In this document: piece after piece, positions 1 through 10,842 of the stretch
How positions within the stretch are numbered: the first letter of the stretch is position 1
Layout of the letters: each line of letters opens with the position of its first letter
Origin: Acholoe squamosa
Lineage: Eukaryota > Annelida > Polychaeta > Phyllodocida > Polynoidae
Reading direction: 5' to 3'
Length of the DNA: 64,000 nt
Assembly (NCBI GenBank): GCA_949317995.1
Contig: OX439037.1
Location: forward strand, 19,270,324 to 19,334,323
The notes under the pieces: model-generated
The model's database searches: none
What the model was told of the DNA's origin: nothing
The model's input: only the letters and a program-made list of their open reading frames with translations
Made by a program: the position numbers and the translations under genes

Positions 1-235
1 GAGACCTTCTCCTAAGGAAAGTGCATTGCGAAATTGGTCAAGAGGAAGGGGACGCAGGGTGATGTATTAGGCGTTTGTGCTGGATGAATATGTAGGACAT
101 TCAGTACTGTTTAGAGGAGCGGAGGGGAAATGAGAAAATTTACAAGGATAACGGATTAGTACAATGAAGTGGGGGATTATTGATGGGGATATGTGCAATT
201 GATATTTACATAGGGATTAGGAAGCAAATAGGGAG

Positions 236-352
236 AGTAGTGTACTGCAACTGGGAGTCCACCCCAACCGGGACTCGAACCCGGATCTCCGACACTGCTT
301 AATGTGGCACCATACCATTAGACCATTGGGACAATAACCCCAGTACACTACT
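236..352 (-). repeat. tRNA-like sequence bounded by a 12-bp inverted repeat
   Basis: Read on the minus strand, this holds a perfect RNA polymerase III B box (GGTTCGAGTCC, 271-281) and an A-box-like TGGTCTAATGGTA, spaced as in a tRNA. The T arm pairs well (CCGGG/CCCGG), and the order resembles tRNA-Glu or tRNA-Asp types. The anticodon arm does not fold into a clean 5-bp stem with a 7-base loop, and the acceptor stem is only partly paired, so I do not call a working tRNA. The core is flanked by a perfect 12-bp inverted repeat, AGTAGTGTACTG at 236-247 and CAGTACACTACT at 341-352. A degraded relative lies at 783-833. It is probably a tRNA-derived SINE or MITE-like repeat; a diverged tRNA pseudogene is the alternative. 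Confidence 0.6.
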
Positions 353-3010
353 AAGGAGAGATACTAGATTATAGTAGGACTACTCTCTGATTAAAACCAA
401 ATGAGGACCTCGAAAAGGGATCGAAATAGCAAAAGAAGGACCTGCGGATTAAAGGAGTGTAATAAAAACTGCATGATCAGCCATACCTGTCACCATATGG
501 CTTAAGTGCTATATTCATCTGATTATACTTACTCTTAGAACTGTTATTCAAATAGACAGATAGAGGGTGGCTGTGGGGATGGGCGGAAATGAGGGATGAG
601 GAAGGGTCGGAGAAGAAGACAGGGGTAAGGGGTGCACATGGCAAAACAGGATAGAATTATGAAGGTGATGTATTCTGTCTTTTGTTATTTCCCACATAGT
701 CTTCCCCGAGAACAGGCCTACTCAAACCCTGTTTAATACCCTGAAGTTTAATATCCAAATCAAAGTTTCTGATATTGCAGAACGGTATCCTACCCATTAG
801 AAGACTGGAGTGTTACCCTCTACAGTACACCACTAAGGGAATGCACAGCAAGCTCCTTAGCATCTACAATCTATTATGGTCATGCACATGAGGGACAGAT
901 CATTCAACAGGTCAAAGAACATTTTATCCATTCTATATACACTGGTAATTATAATCGCATCCCAATGCTTTGTTAGTTCGACCCCACCCCCGCATATGCC
1001 AGGTTTACACACATCTCTGAATTGTCACTTTTTACAGAAATATACTAGAGCTATGTATACAGTTATAAGGTATATTTACAACTCAATTTCTTATAATATA
1101 ACATACCCCCGAAACAAACAAAAAAAGAAGAAAGACAAAAAAGTGAACAAAAGGAAAAGAAATGACAGCAAAAACCATCGGATAAATATCAATAATTATA
1201 CAAGACAGTGACAGGTATGGGATACATGTATTTTGATAGATGCCATATCATGTGTGACTGATTCTGATTCCAGAAATTTTATGGTTCAAATTTCGATTTA
1301 GAGAGAAAGTACAAAAGGTGAATTTGAGAAAGGGTGAGCAGAATACTTCACCTATGCACCGTTAAACAGGAAACGTGTATCTAAGAGGTATTATTCATCA
1401 TCGTATTTCATGTGTATGAATGCAAATAGTGATTCAAAGGGTGACATACTGCCTCACTTAACCCTTAAAAGACAGCGGCCCATACAGTTTAATCAACCAT
1501 GTGCTGTGTTTTCTATGATGCATGGAGGCAGCATTAGTATAGGAAACTTGCCAGGACTGGATTCATTCATCAAACTGACCGTACGAGATTGATACACCCC
1601 TGGAGGATCGCCATTGATGCATAATATGTGACAGGATCTGCGAAAAGGGTCCTTAGTGCAGGGTGCATTGAGGTCCCTATTCCCAGTATATGTCACATAT
1701 GTATACTGAGCATGATGCATGGATGCACCGAGGAAAGGTTACTAACCAGGCTCAATGCATTGAAATAGTTACCTAATGTTCAGACTGTAGAATGAAAAAT
1801 GAGGTCGCTATGGTCAAGTGCGATTGCATTACGAAAGTAAGTTTTATGAAGTGATTCTTTTTTCAATTGTATTCCCCTTGTCAACATCAAGTTAGATAAA
1901 TCCGAAAAAAAGAAGATTTTTGAAACTTCTACTTCAGTTTGTCTCACATTATTAACCTGGGATTATGGGTGATTACCATAGTTGGTATTAGGCAACAGGA
2001 GGGATTCAGGTTATAAATGTGTGTCATGAAATCTATTCAGAGACTCCATCTAGTGCATTTTATCGGAGTCCCTTGTGGAGAAAAGCGAGCATCTGGAGGG
2101 TGTACTTGCTTCATCCTTATGATTATGAAATCATCATTGTGCAACCGATCCAAGGCCTACCTAACCATAACATGTTATGTCCTCCATGAAGTTGACATTA
2201 CAAGTATAAAATCTTTCTTAGTTTCCATATGAATATGTACATGATTCACAATAACCTTTTTGAATATAAATAATGACACATTAGAATATGTTATGCTATA
2301 ATTGTAATGCATGTACACGTATTGATTATTACCGAATTCAATAAAATAAAATTTCTTTTGCAATTCTTTGTTTCTGCTCTTATTCTTCAAACAAGGACAA
2401 AACACGATAGTAAGTATAATACACATAAGCAAACACTCGTGGTACAGTCCTATAAATGATAATATCATGTAATCGTATCTATAAAGACCTAGTCATAATT
2501 TACCTGATGACTTGGAAGAGATCGTTACCTCGTGCCAAAAATCAATTGATACGCAAAAGGAATACAATTATGTACATTACCAGACTAGTTGTGTGATTAA
2601 TCTAGATACATGTAACTATCAGGTTATATTCTTCTTATCATTAAACCTTTATAACACATCATACAGCTTCATGACAAGTGACATATAAATTAATTACAAA
2701 TCAGGAAAACAACTTCTTAGTGCTATCTCTATCTCTATCCTCGAGGCCATGGTATACTCCCATTATCAGTGAACGCAGTTATACGCATAGGTATATCTTT
2801 GGGAACACAAATCAGTCTAGTCTTAGATATTTCTGCCAGCGTCCTCATCCAGATTCATATCTAGTCTACATGTGAGATAAATCACATGTATTCCCGACAG
2901 AATAAAACCATGTTATGGAATATAGTTTATTATATCTATAGGCACATTGTATTATGTCTTCTACCCACCTAGAGGAACTATTCTATTTTATCTTCTACTC
3001 AGTTAATAAA
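353..3010. other. Gene-free stretch
   Basis: No credible coding region is seen; the open frames are short and of low complexity, such as a lysine-rich run near 1.1 kb. Apart from the degraded tRNA-like repeat at 783-833, nothing structured was recognised. Confidence 0.5.
783..833 (-). repeat. Degraded second copy of the tRNA-like inverted-repeat element
   Basis: The half nearer the right-hand inverted repeat matches the 236-352 element. It has the same CATTAGA-type segment, then a spacer, then CAGTACACCACTAAGG, against CAGTACACTACTAAGG in the first copy. The B-box half has decayed or is missing. The shared order and the same orientation suggest one repeat family. Confidence 0.5.
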
Positions 3011-3071
3011 CATGGCACCAGAATATCGTGTGATAATGTTTCATGGCACCAGAATATCGTGTAATAATGTA
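3011..3071. repeat. Tandem duplication, 31-bp unit, two copies
   Basis: CATGGCACCAGAATATCGTG starts at 3011 and again at 3042, and the units are nearly identical. This is a recent local duplication with no coding sense. Confidence 0.85.
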
Positions 3072-3288
3072 GACGTCTTTCCTGCCACGTAATATACATC
3101 CACCTTGTCGAAAATGAGTAAGCTTATCTTGGATATAGTCATTCCAGGCACTTTAGGATGGGAATTGATGGCACGCCAAAACAGATGTTGTTAGCATTTA
3201 AGCGTAGTAGATGGCTATCATTTAAATCCTGGCAATTGCCTGCATTTTGGAGGTGCCAGTAGCTTGTGCTGCAGCATGTGATTCATCT

Positions 3289-3290
<2 letters not shown>

Positions 3291-3354
<64 letters not shown>
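3291..3354. repeat. (TA)n microsatellite
   Basis: About 32 uninterrupted TA units directly abut the foldback element that starts at 3355. That element inserts at TA, so the microsatellite is a natural target. Confidence 0.95.
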
Positions 3355-3357
<3 letters not shown>

Positions 3358-3656
3358 TGCAAAAAAGGTGTTTAAAGATACACACCAAATTTTCTCAACA
3401 CCAATATTTAAACATCTAAACACTTGAAGTGTTAAGTGTTTAGCTTTTAAACACTTATTCTCAAACACCTAAACACTGAAGCGTTTAAGTGTTTAGCATT
3501 TAAACACTTGGTTAAACACTTCCTAGTTAAACGTGTTTAAAAATAAACGCGTTTAACACTTAAGAAGTGTTGAGAAAAGTGGGACAAATAAGTGTTTAAC
3601 CAAGTGTTTAACTTCTAAACACTGGTGTTTAATCCCTAAACACTGTTTTTACAGTG
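3355..3656. mobile_element. TAAACAC-rich foldback element, copy A
   Basis: The ends are CACTGCAAAAAAGGTGTTTA on the left and the complement of TAAACACTGTTTTTACAGTG on the right, with TATA on both sides, consistent with a TA target duplication. The interior is a dense set of direct and inverted GTGTTTA/TAAACAC words and can fold on itself along its whole length. There is no open frame. Copies at 5209-6071 and 10843-11753 share the ends and the word, and the third shares an internal AAAGTGGGACAA segment. CACTG-type ends with a TA duplication are compatible with a Tc1/mariner-driven MITE, but I see no transposase to confirm that. Confidence 0.75.
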
Positions 3657-3664
3657 TATATATT

Positions 3665-3691
3665 TGTGTGTGTGTGTGTGTGTGTCTGTGT
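3665..3691. repeat. (TG)n microsatellite
   Basis: This is a short GT run with one interruption just right of the foldback element. Confidence 0.9.
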
Positions 3692-3696
3692 GGCAC

Positions 3697-3992
3697 ATTA
3701 AGCAATTGCTATAGCTGAGTTAGCAGAGACAGTAATTTATGGTATATGTATTTAAAGATGTCATTGTTGGCACTTAATTTCAATCACTGTCACTGCATGA
3801 TAGCAATTGATTGTATTCGAAGTCGGCGTATCTTTTTTAAATCTAAGAGAGCAATTGCTGGCGTGAGCTAAGCAATCGCGAATATATGTAAGCAAAAGTG
3901 CTTACAATTTAAGATGGAAATTGCCGGGGCAATATATCACTAGATTGCATCTCAAGGTAGCAATTGTTGCAACTTTATAAGGGCAATCGCTA
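3697..3992. repeat. Cluster of GCAATTGC-like palindromic words
   Basis: GCAATTGCT or close variants (GCAATTGATT, GCAATCGC, GAAATTGCC, GCAATTGTTGC, GCAATCGCT) recur at about 3699, 3809, 3850, 3870, 3917, 3958 and 3983, with one more at about 3236 left of the microsatellite. The spacing is irregular. It may be a decayed repeat through which copy A inserted. Confidence 0.4.
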
Positions 3993-4071
3993 GTATACCC
4001 CATTTCCCATAAATGTCCAATTTCCCCAATTAATATGATATGATTTCCTAAGATCAAAACATAGATAAAAT

Positions 4072-4860
4072 TCATCTTCTTGCACTAATCCTGATTTGTG
4101 CCCTACCATCACCTTTTGGTGCCAAAGAGATATTAAGGCGGCGTGCTTGGATGTAGGTATTAACGTTGGTATCATCTAACCCCATAGCCTGGATGCTGGG
4201 TAGCACCAGAGGAGCCAGGTGATCCGTCCTGGGCTGGATGTAGTGATGGAGCTGGATCTGACCATTAATCTGCTGCTGATTCAGCACTATAGCCTTGTGG
4301 TAGTAAGTGTCCGAGGGGGTCACTCCCTTCCTGTAGCTGATGTTAAGCCGTGGCAGACTCGACATCTTGGGGCCCTCCTTTCTGGGAGACCTCAGAACCT
4401 TCCGCATAGGGAACTTGGTGTTACCTAGAGAACTACTTTCTGTCGCTGCAACCGATTCGGCCGTATCACTGGGTGCTACCACTCCGCTGGCAATACTAGT
4501 GCCCATCTCACTCTCTGCAACTGCTAGTTTAGCCACTTTGGGACGTGGGGAAGGATTAGACACCGTTGTGCCCTCTCTCTGCTGAGGGCCCTCAGCTAGA
4601 TTGACCTTCTTGCTGATGCTGAAGGAAAGGTCATATACCTCCTGCTCCCTACAGCGGAGGGTGATGTCCTGGAGAAGCTGCTGCTGCTTGCCCAGGCGGC
4701 GTTTGCCAAAGCTCCTAGAGAGGGTCATGATGGCTGTTTTGTCTGGGGTGGGAATGCGGTGGAAGCCATCACGTGCATAGGCCGTCTCCTGGATTAGTTT
4801 GTAGTCATGTTGGGTCTCCTTCTCTTTGGGTGCCACCGCCATCTCAACCGGTGCTACCGT
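4072..4860 (-). CDS. Terminal coding exon of an unrecognised protein
   Basis: An open frame of 263 codons runs from a consensus splice acceptor (TATTTTTTTCCCAG, exon starting at 4860) to a TGA at 4072-4074. The first six codons read TVAPVE, then a methionine at 4842 in a good start context (GAGATGG). The exon may therefore continue an upstream exon or carry the start itself. The protein has a charged N-terminal part (KEKETQHDYKLIQETAYARD), a basic patch SFGKRRLGKQQQ, a Ser/Thr/Ala-rich middle, a basic-proline patch RKVLRSPRKEGPK and a basic C-terminus ending ISARR. I see no signal peptide, membrane segment or known domain. Its GC content is clearly higher than the flanks, which supports real coding. 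Function unknown. It is probably a soluble, partly disordered protein. Upstream exons, if any, lie at higher coordinates and were not identified. Confidence 0.7.
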   Translation of the reverse strand, partial: TVAPVEMAVAPKEKETQHDYKLIQETAYARDGFHRIPTPDKTAIMTLSRSFGKRRLGKQQQLLQDITLRCREQEVYDLSFSISKKVNLAEGPQQREGTTVSNPSPRPKVAKLAVAESEMGTSIASGVVAPSDTAESVAATESSSLGNTKFPMRKVLRSPRKEGPKMSSLPRLNISYRKGVTPSDTYYHKAIVLNQQQINGQIQLHHYIQPRTDHLAPLVLPSIQAMGLDDTNVNTYIQARRLNISLAPKGDGRAQIRISARR

Positions 4861-5208
4861 CTGGGAAAAAAATACTAGGGTCAGAATGCATCATACTTGT
4901 ATCTACAACCTAGAATCATGTATTTCTTTCCATATTGCTTGGTAAAAGATAAGACATTTGGATTGACATTTCATATTTGAACGGTGACTCACCATATAAA
5001 GTTAAGCATAATATGATTAAAATTCAGGGCAAACTACCATTGCATAACGATTTTGATGTCAGCGATTAATGGTTATCTCAGGGTAAAAATACTGTTTGCA
5101 ACACAAAAAGGTATCTCTGAGCTGGCCCTAATTAGGCCCTAACTATGGACCATAAATTATTTCTTTTGATATTAGGCTTCCTATCTGCAAGCACTGTACA
5201 CTGCAAAA

Positions 5209-6071
5209 ATGGTGTTTAGATCCTAAACACAATTCTAAACATACTCTTGCAACGTTTTTGTAATCACATTAATTTCCTACACATGTTTAGCCAAACAATG
5301 TGCTTAGCTCAAGTGTTTAGAAATCTAGGTGTTTAGATATCTATGAATTTTTGTGTTTAGATGTTTATGAATTTTTGTATTTAGATGTCTAAATGCTTTG
5401 ATGGAGAGTTAGGGTGTGCAGACATGTATACATTAAAAAAAAAGATGTATTTTGTTTGTTTTCTCATTTACGGGGGGGGGGGTATTTACATGTCAAAGTC
5501 TCCAAAGATGTCAGCCACACATATTTACAAGTACATGTATGTACACACTGCATCAGAATGAGAGACTTGAGAAAGTACAACAGCTTGGCAGGAAGGAAAT
5601 TGCCTTGTCTATTCCAGAATAACATGAAATAGGTGTCAGTCATTGAGCTTATTGATTATTTCATGTTAATGATGGTGGTGTAAGGTGAATCTAGTCAACT
5701 TTCTATTGCCCTTTCTATTCTCATGACATTTAATGAATAGAAACTATAATAAACATGGAGTTTGGGTACATTTGTCATAAAAATTGATTATAATTGTGTA
5801 AAGATAGTCCATTCAAAAGTAGTGTTGCTACCTGGTGTGGATTTAACATCCAAGTATCTAAATATATTGATGTTTAAATCTAAACACCTATTATTCAAAT
5901 GTTTAAACTCTCAACATCTAAACATTTTAGCAAAAATGTTTATGTAGTTAGAATAAAAGTGTTCATTTCCTAAATGTGTAGTCGATGAGACACCTAACTG
6001 ACCTTTATGTTTAGGTTTTAAACGTGTTTAGACCTAAACATGTTTAAAATCTAAACACCGTTTTTGCAGTG
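5209..6071. mobile_element. TAAACAC-rich foldback element, copy B
   Basis: The left end is CACTGCAAAAATGGTGTTTA and the right end is the complement of TAAACACCGTTTTTGCAGTG, each next to TA. GTGTTTAGA/TCTAAACAC words fill both flanks (about 5215-5400 and 5850-6065). The middle (about 5400-5840) is unrelated sequence with a poly-G run at about 5472, and I see no gene in it. At 863 bp it is nearly three times the length of copy A. Confidence 0.75.
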
Positions 6072-7622
6072 TAGTAACCAAAAGGGACAGTTGTAGATCG
6101 TTAACTAGCAGCTTCAGTTCAATATTGTAATGGACTTCTCCCCTTTGTCACTCGATCAAAATTCTGGTCTTTATATTCCCCATTTGGGTGTCCTGTACTG
6201 TGTCACAATTGAACAATGAAACAATTCACACATATATGGAACAAATATAATTTGTGATGTGTTAATGATACCTAATACAGTAGGGAGGTTTTAAGTGCAT
6301 GCAACAAAATGATCAATAGGTATATATTGCCATTGCTCCGTATATGGCACTACCTGACGCCTTGCCTGAATAGAAAAGAACAAATAACCAGGACATGTGT
6401 TAGATATTAGGATCAGATCGATATTATTACTGACGGCTGAGAACCCAACCCGAGAAGAAACATTATTATTTTGCTATAGCATTGATTTGACACGTGTTGG
6501 AATGCACGTAGTACCCTCAGTAATTGGTACAATATTTCAGAACCTGTCAGATACATGTTTTCATTAGTTAATTTCTGGTGTGGTAGCCCACTGCAGTGGC
6601 TCTGACAGGAATAAGAGCACAAATTCAATCTACTAGTCAATCCCATTGGTTACAAACTATCCATGTGTACCTCACACTTCACAGTTGATACAGAACTAGC
6701 AGAGTGCTTAATGTCTATAAGTTGTGACCTGCTTGGATAGGACCATTGGTCGGATCTTAAAGTGTATTGTACTTAGGAATGATTGTTGGTAATCAAAACC
6801 TCTGCCTCAACAAGCCTCTCCTGATATCTCTAAAGTACTTAAGCATTTTGATGAGAGAGGATGCCGGCAACGAAGCTGTGCTGATTTATACACTGGGTAA
6901 TGATTTAACCAAAAAGGTATACATATATACCCAGTATTTAATGGCTATTCAGGCATATACTATGGTTCAAAGACCTTTTGTTTTGCTTCCCCTGTGGCAA
7001 TCAGGGGTAAAATGAAGATACCTATGTAGCATATCAACTCAAACGGCAATATAAAGTTTTAGCCATTCCTGAATTATTGCTCTTTTATGAAAGCTATAAT
7101 GTATATCATAGATTAATCTCTAATCCCACGCATTGCACCTGGCAAACAACCACTTGGCATTCATACTGCTATGTAACTTAAAACTGGCAGGGTATTAGTT
7201 TAACTATTCTTCTGGTGCAGCTAACACCAGCGATTAAAATCAGAAAACTTAATATAAGTACACTGCCCCAAGGTAGAAGCTAACATAGGAACATTCGGTG
7301 GTTAATTCCGACCTGGAGCTTATTTCAGAATGCCCTAACATAACCCCCTTACGATGTTATATAATAGTGTTGGCCAAATTTGTGGATTTGATAAGCACCT
7401 CAAAATACCAACCATTATTTCACGACCCTATTTCACCCACACTGGGTTTTTACCCTGCTAACACAAGGGGTTACTGTTAGTATTGTATGCTGTGCTTCTA
7501 CTAGCCGAGCTTCATTGGATAGTGCAGGCTATCTGGATGACTGCAGCCACACACTATCAGAGCATCCTCTGATAGGCATGGAGTTTGCTAAGAGAGCAGT
7601 CAACATGTATTTTTCGTTTATT
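6072..7622. other. Gene-free stretch
   Basis: No convincing exon was found. A 12-base segment between good splice signals at 6354-6365 (minus) was considered as a micro-exon of the 4072-4860 gene and not accepted. Confidence 0.4.
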
Positions 7623-7833
7623 CACTGTAAAAGAATAAAGCCGAAAATGGCGCATTCCTCATCACAAAGTTGCCGGAGATCCATTTTTATTTTCACAGAA
7701 ATTCCTTGTACATGTGTGTACCATCATACTGCCACCTGGAGTCTAAAAACTACACTGGTGCAATGCTTTTCAATTTAGGTGGTCCACTGTTTTACAAGGA
7801 TCCCTGGTAGATTCAACAGTTATTTTTACAGTG
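7623..7833. mobile_element. CACTGTAAAA-end MITE, copy 1
   Basis: The ends are CACTGTAAAAGAATAAAGCC and the complement of TTCAACAGTTATTTTTACAGTG. The interior matches the element at 15347-15569 along its length, including the blocks GTTGCCGGAGATCC, TTTTCACAGA, AAAACTACACTGG, TTTTACAAGGATC and GGTAGATTCAACAG. No coding capacity. Confidence 0.8.
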
Positions 7834-8413
7834 TTGAGACCTCTATATTATCTGAGCTCTGATTCGTGGACTCTGAATTGACTCATATAATTCTAAGATG
7901 ATGTATTATGGGCTGTAAATGTACTTCAACATGATACAACATTACTTAGAATTCGATTTTCTGTATTAGAAGCCTGAGCATGACCTCAGATCCAACTTAT
8001 GGCTGTTGCTGCAGACTTGAAATGAATTTAACCACTTTTAATCTCACCCCCCCCCTTGTTAGAGACTCGTCTCTCAACCCTGGTCAAATCTTGAAAGCTT
8101 ATGTGGAAGAAGGTGAGAAAAGGGTACTCCTTTTCTGTGTTCGTATCTGCATCATGCATTGCCAGTCATTGGACTACATATGATTACTGCCATTAGATTA
8201 CAACTGACATGGCTATAAGATGCAGCGTTCATTGTTTACAAATGTCTGTTGAATTACCTTAATAGTTAAATTCCATTGTAAGTTTGAAATTTCACTTAAA
8301 ATGCGCAATGGGCAACCTTGACCCATAGTCAAGTGAAAAGGGAGGTTTGCGCAGAGATATAGTTATAGGGAATTCCCAGAGCGAACTATCTGCTGCAATT
8401 AATACAGTACAGT

Positions 8414-8537
8414 TGGTAAAATTCAAATTGTGCTATTTGTAAAGGAATTATTAAACTTAAGTTATGATAACTTAAGTTGTAAGTTATAATTTAACTTTAA
8501 TTCTTCCTATACCGTTTGCACACCTTGAATTTTACCA
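8414..8537. mobile_element. Short foldback element, TGGTAAAATTCAA ends
   Basis: TGGTAAAATTCAA (8414-8426) is inverted as TTGAATTTTACCA (8525-8537), and a GTGC follows inside each end. The centre holds a perfect 25-bp palindrome at 8454-8478, with arms AACTTAAGTTAT around a central G. It is probably a small MITE. Confidence 0.65.
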
Positions 8538-9589
8538 GTTTCATTCCGGTGTGGCTGTGAAACTGTTGATTTCAATCCCTCTTGCACCCATCTTACCACT
8601 CACCTTGTAGGTTTGATCCCAGAAGAGAACCCCCCCCCCCGCCGCTGTCAGGACTTACTGGTTTAGCTACAAGAGTAATCATTCATGATCATAACTTAAC
8701 AGCAAATACAGGGCAAGTGGTCGAATCAGAGATGGTCTACCCTAAACAGGATCTCTCTAATGGGTAGGGTATTCAGAACATTATGACACTAAGACAAGGG
8801 AAAGATAACTAGCCACTATATAGACAGGACCTGAACACTTGGGTATCTCAATAAGCTTATAGAAGAGTGGTGACATCTGCTGGTTTGGAAGGACAATTGA
8901 GATGGCAAAGCTAGCTTTAAAATAATTTTCCATCAGAGGTTTGCTGTAAGTGTTCATATGGCAAACTTACAAGTGACCATCAGGTACTACAACTAATTAC
9001 CGGTAAGGAATCTCAAGGCAAAACAATGAACCAATGTATCATGTCCATATGTTTATCATACCTTGTTTTATATGCGAAGGAGGAGTCAGGTATTTTGATC
9101 TTCTTTTCTTTACACCTTGAAGGGTTGCGGAGTATTTTTTTACTTTCATCTTATCTTTGTTTTCCTTCTTTCTCTTTGTGTGTGGGTGGGGGGGGTCGTA
9201 ATCAAGTAGCTGGACCTAGTATTACATGTACCTTTGTATATTTGATATGCTTTTCTCTTTGTCAAGGAATAGATGAAAACCTATCGTTTATATAGGGACA
9301 TGTTTATAATTGAGGTGGACATTGATGTGAGGTGGGTGGGGTTCTCTTATTCTATTATTTACCATTATTTATACACCCACACACTAGGCGTTACCGTTCA
9401 CAAGGGACTACAAATTATTCAATAACTCATTCCGGCTGTTCCTATACACACCACCCCCCATTCACAATACTGTTTATATACACTACTGTTGTAAAGCACG
9501 GCAAACAGTGCTACCTAGGTTCTAATCTGTGCCCCAAGCACAGGCCGATCATAACCACTCTACACTGTATAGCCCTTTAATATACATAT

Positions 9590-9825
9590 ACTGCATTAAT
9601 GCATCATGTCCAGCTGACGTCATGATGCTTAATTACAGCCCTGGTAAGGGATTGCATTCATACATCACTGTGACGGGGCTGATGGACCCCATAGGGTCAG
9701 TATGATGCTCCAATGCAGTGCTGGTGAGCAGTCTCTGTAGCACTGCACTGCATGGTCCATCATGATGAAAAAGGAACAAAAACCTGGAGGTATCATGTGG
9801 CCCTTAAGGTGTTAATGTATAACTA
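9590..9825. repeat. GCATCA-rich dispersed repeat
   Basis: Dense GCATCATG, GATGCTCCAATGCAGTGCTGG and CATCATGATG words are followed by CCTGGAGGTATCATGTGG and then CCCTTAAGGTGTTAATG. The same run of motifs returns near 29.96, 48.78, 52.6, 58.65 and 61.55 kb. It has no coding sense, and its boundaries are approximate. Confidence 0.45.
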
Positions 9826-10842
9826 ACTGTGTATAACACAAGACATTTATAAGCCTCTTATAGTATTAGCGTCTGTCTGACCTGTGTCCCACACTACCTC
9901 CAACCCTTTAAACACAACATGATACTTAATTGTACCATTGTATTTTGTGGATATGATGTAGCCCTGGCTAATACCTCAACATGATACCCTCCATGCAGCA
10001 TTGATGCATTTCCAAAGTGACTGCATGATGCACAATTGCAAAGTCTTTGTGTGAAACATCAATTGACACAGTAAGCTACATTTGTAAATGGACATAAACT
10101 GATCAGTGCATGTAAGGTATCTAATAATTATATCATCCTTACAGTGTTAACATTGAATGCTGGTGGCAGCCCCAGCCTATAGGCACGCCTTTCTGCTACC
10201 TGGTAATTACTTAGAACCAAAAGGTGAACAGAGGTATTTAAGGCTGTATTGTCAAGCCAGCCATGATAATGTATTAAGTGCGAAGGAATTACCCTAACAA
10301 ATTACCAAACGATATATGGTAAAATCTGTGTGTTAGTCTTCTTATGTTTCCCCAATATGTGTCAGAAGTAGTGAGAAGTATATTTGTTATATGTACGGGA
10401 TGGATCTCTCTATGTTAAAGCATGGGAAAAGTTAAAACGTTGTATCACCCGGCCTTCATGGACAACAGTACCACAATACATACATACTCATTTATTTTTG
10501 TGGGTTCTCTATACTTTCAGATATAAATAACATAATTATGTTGGAAAGATAAATGATAGCTAAAAGTGCCATCATACACAATCGCAATTCCCACATAAAT
10601 ATAGCTCGGGATCTTGGAATACAGCCATGGGGATGCCCCTCTTGCAAGGAAACGGGGAGTAGTGGTAGATCATTGTGTAATTTTGCCCAGGGATATGTAG
10701 GTAGCGGGTCCATTCTCCACCACCACATTCACTATTGTAACAAATGACATTTTTTGATAGAAAGTATAGGTTTTTAGCTTTCAATGATAATAAAAGATAA
10801 GTGACCCTTTCAAATGATGTAGATGGTGACCAATTTATTCTA

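Larger units (their letters stand above)
7834..10842. other. Gene-free stretch with repeats
   Basis: This holds a foldback at 8414-8537, a poly-C run at about 8630, a poly-G run at about 9189 and GCATCA-rich repeat sequence from about 9590. No gene was recognised. Confidence 0.5.

Noticed and set aside
6354-6365. A 12-base micro-exon (minus strand) between CTATTCAG and GTAGTG
   Set aside because: The splice signals are good, but such matches are expected by chance and no transcript or protein constraint links it to the 4072-4860 exon.
8600-8625. B-box-like GGTTTGATCCC on the plus strand
   Set aside because: No supporting tRNA arms or A box.
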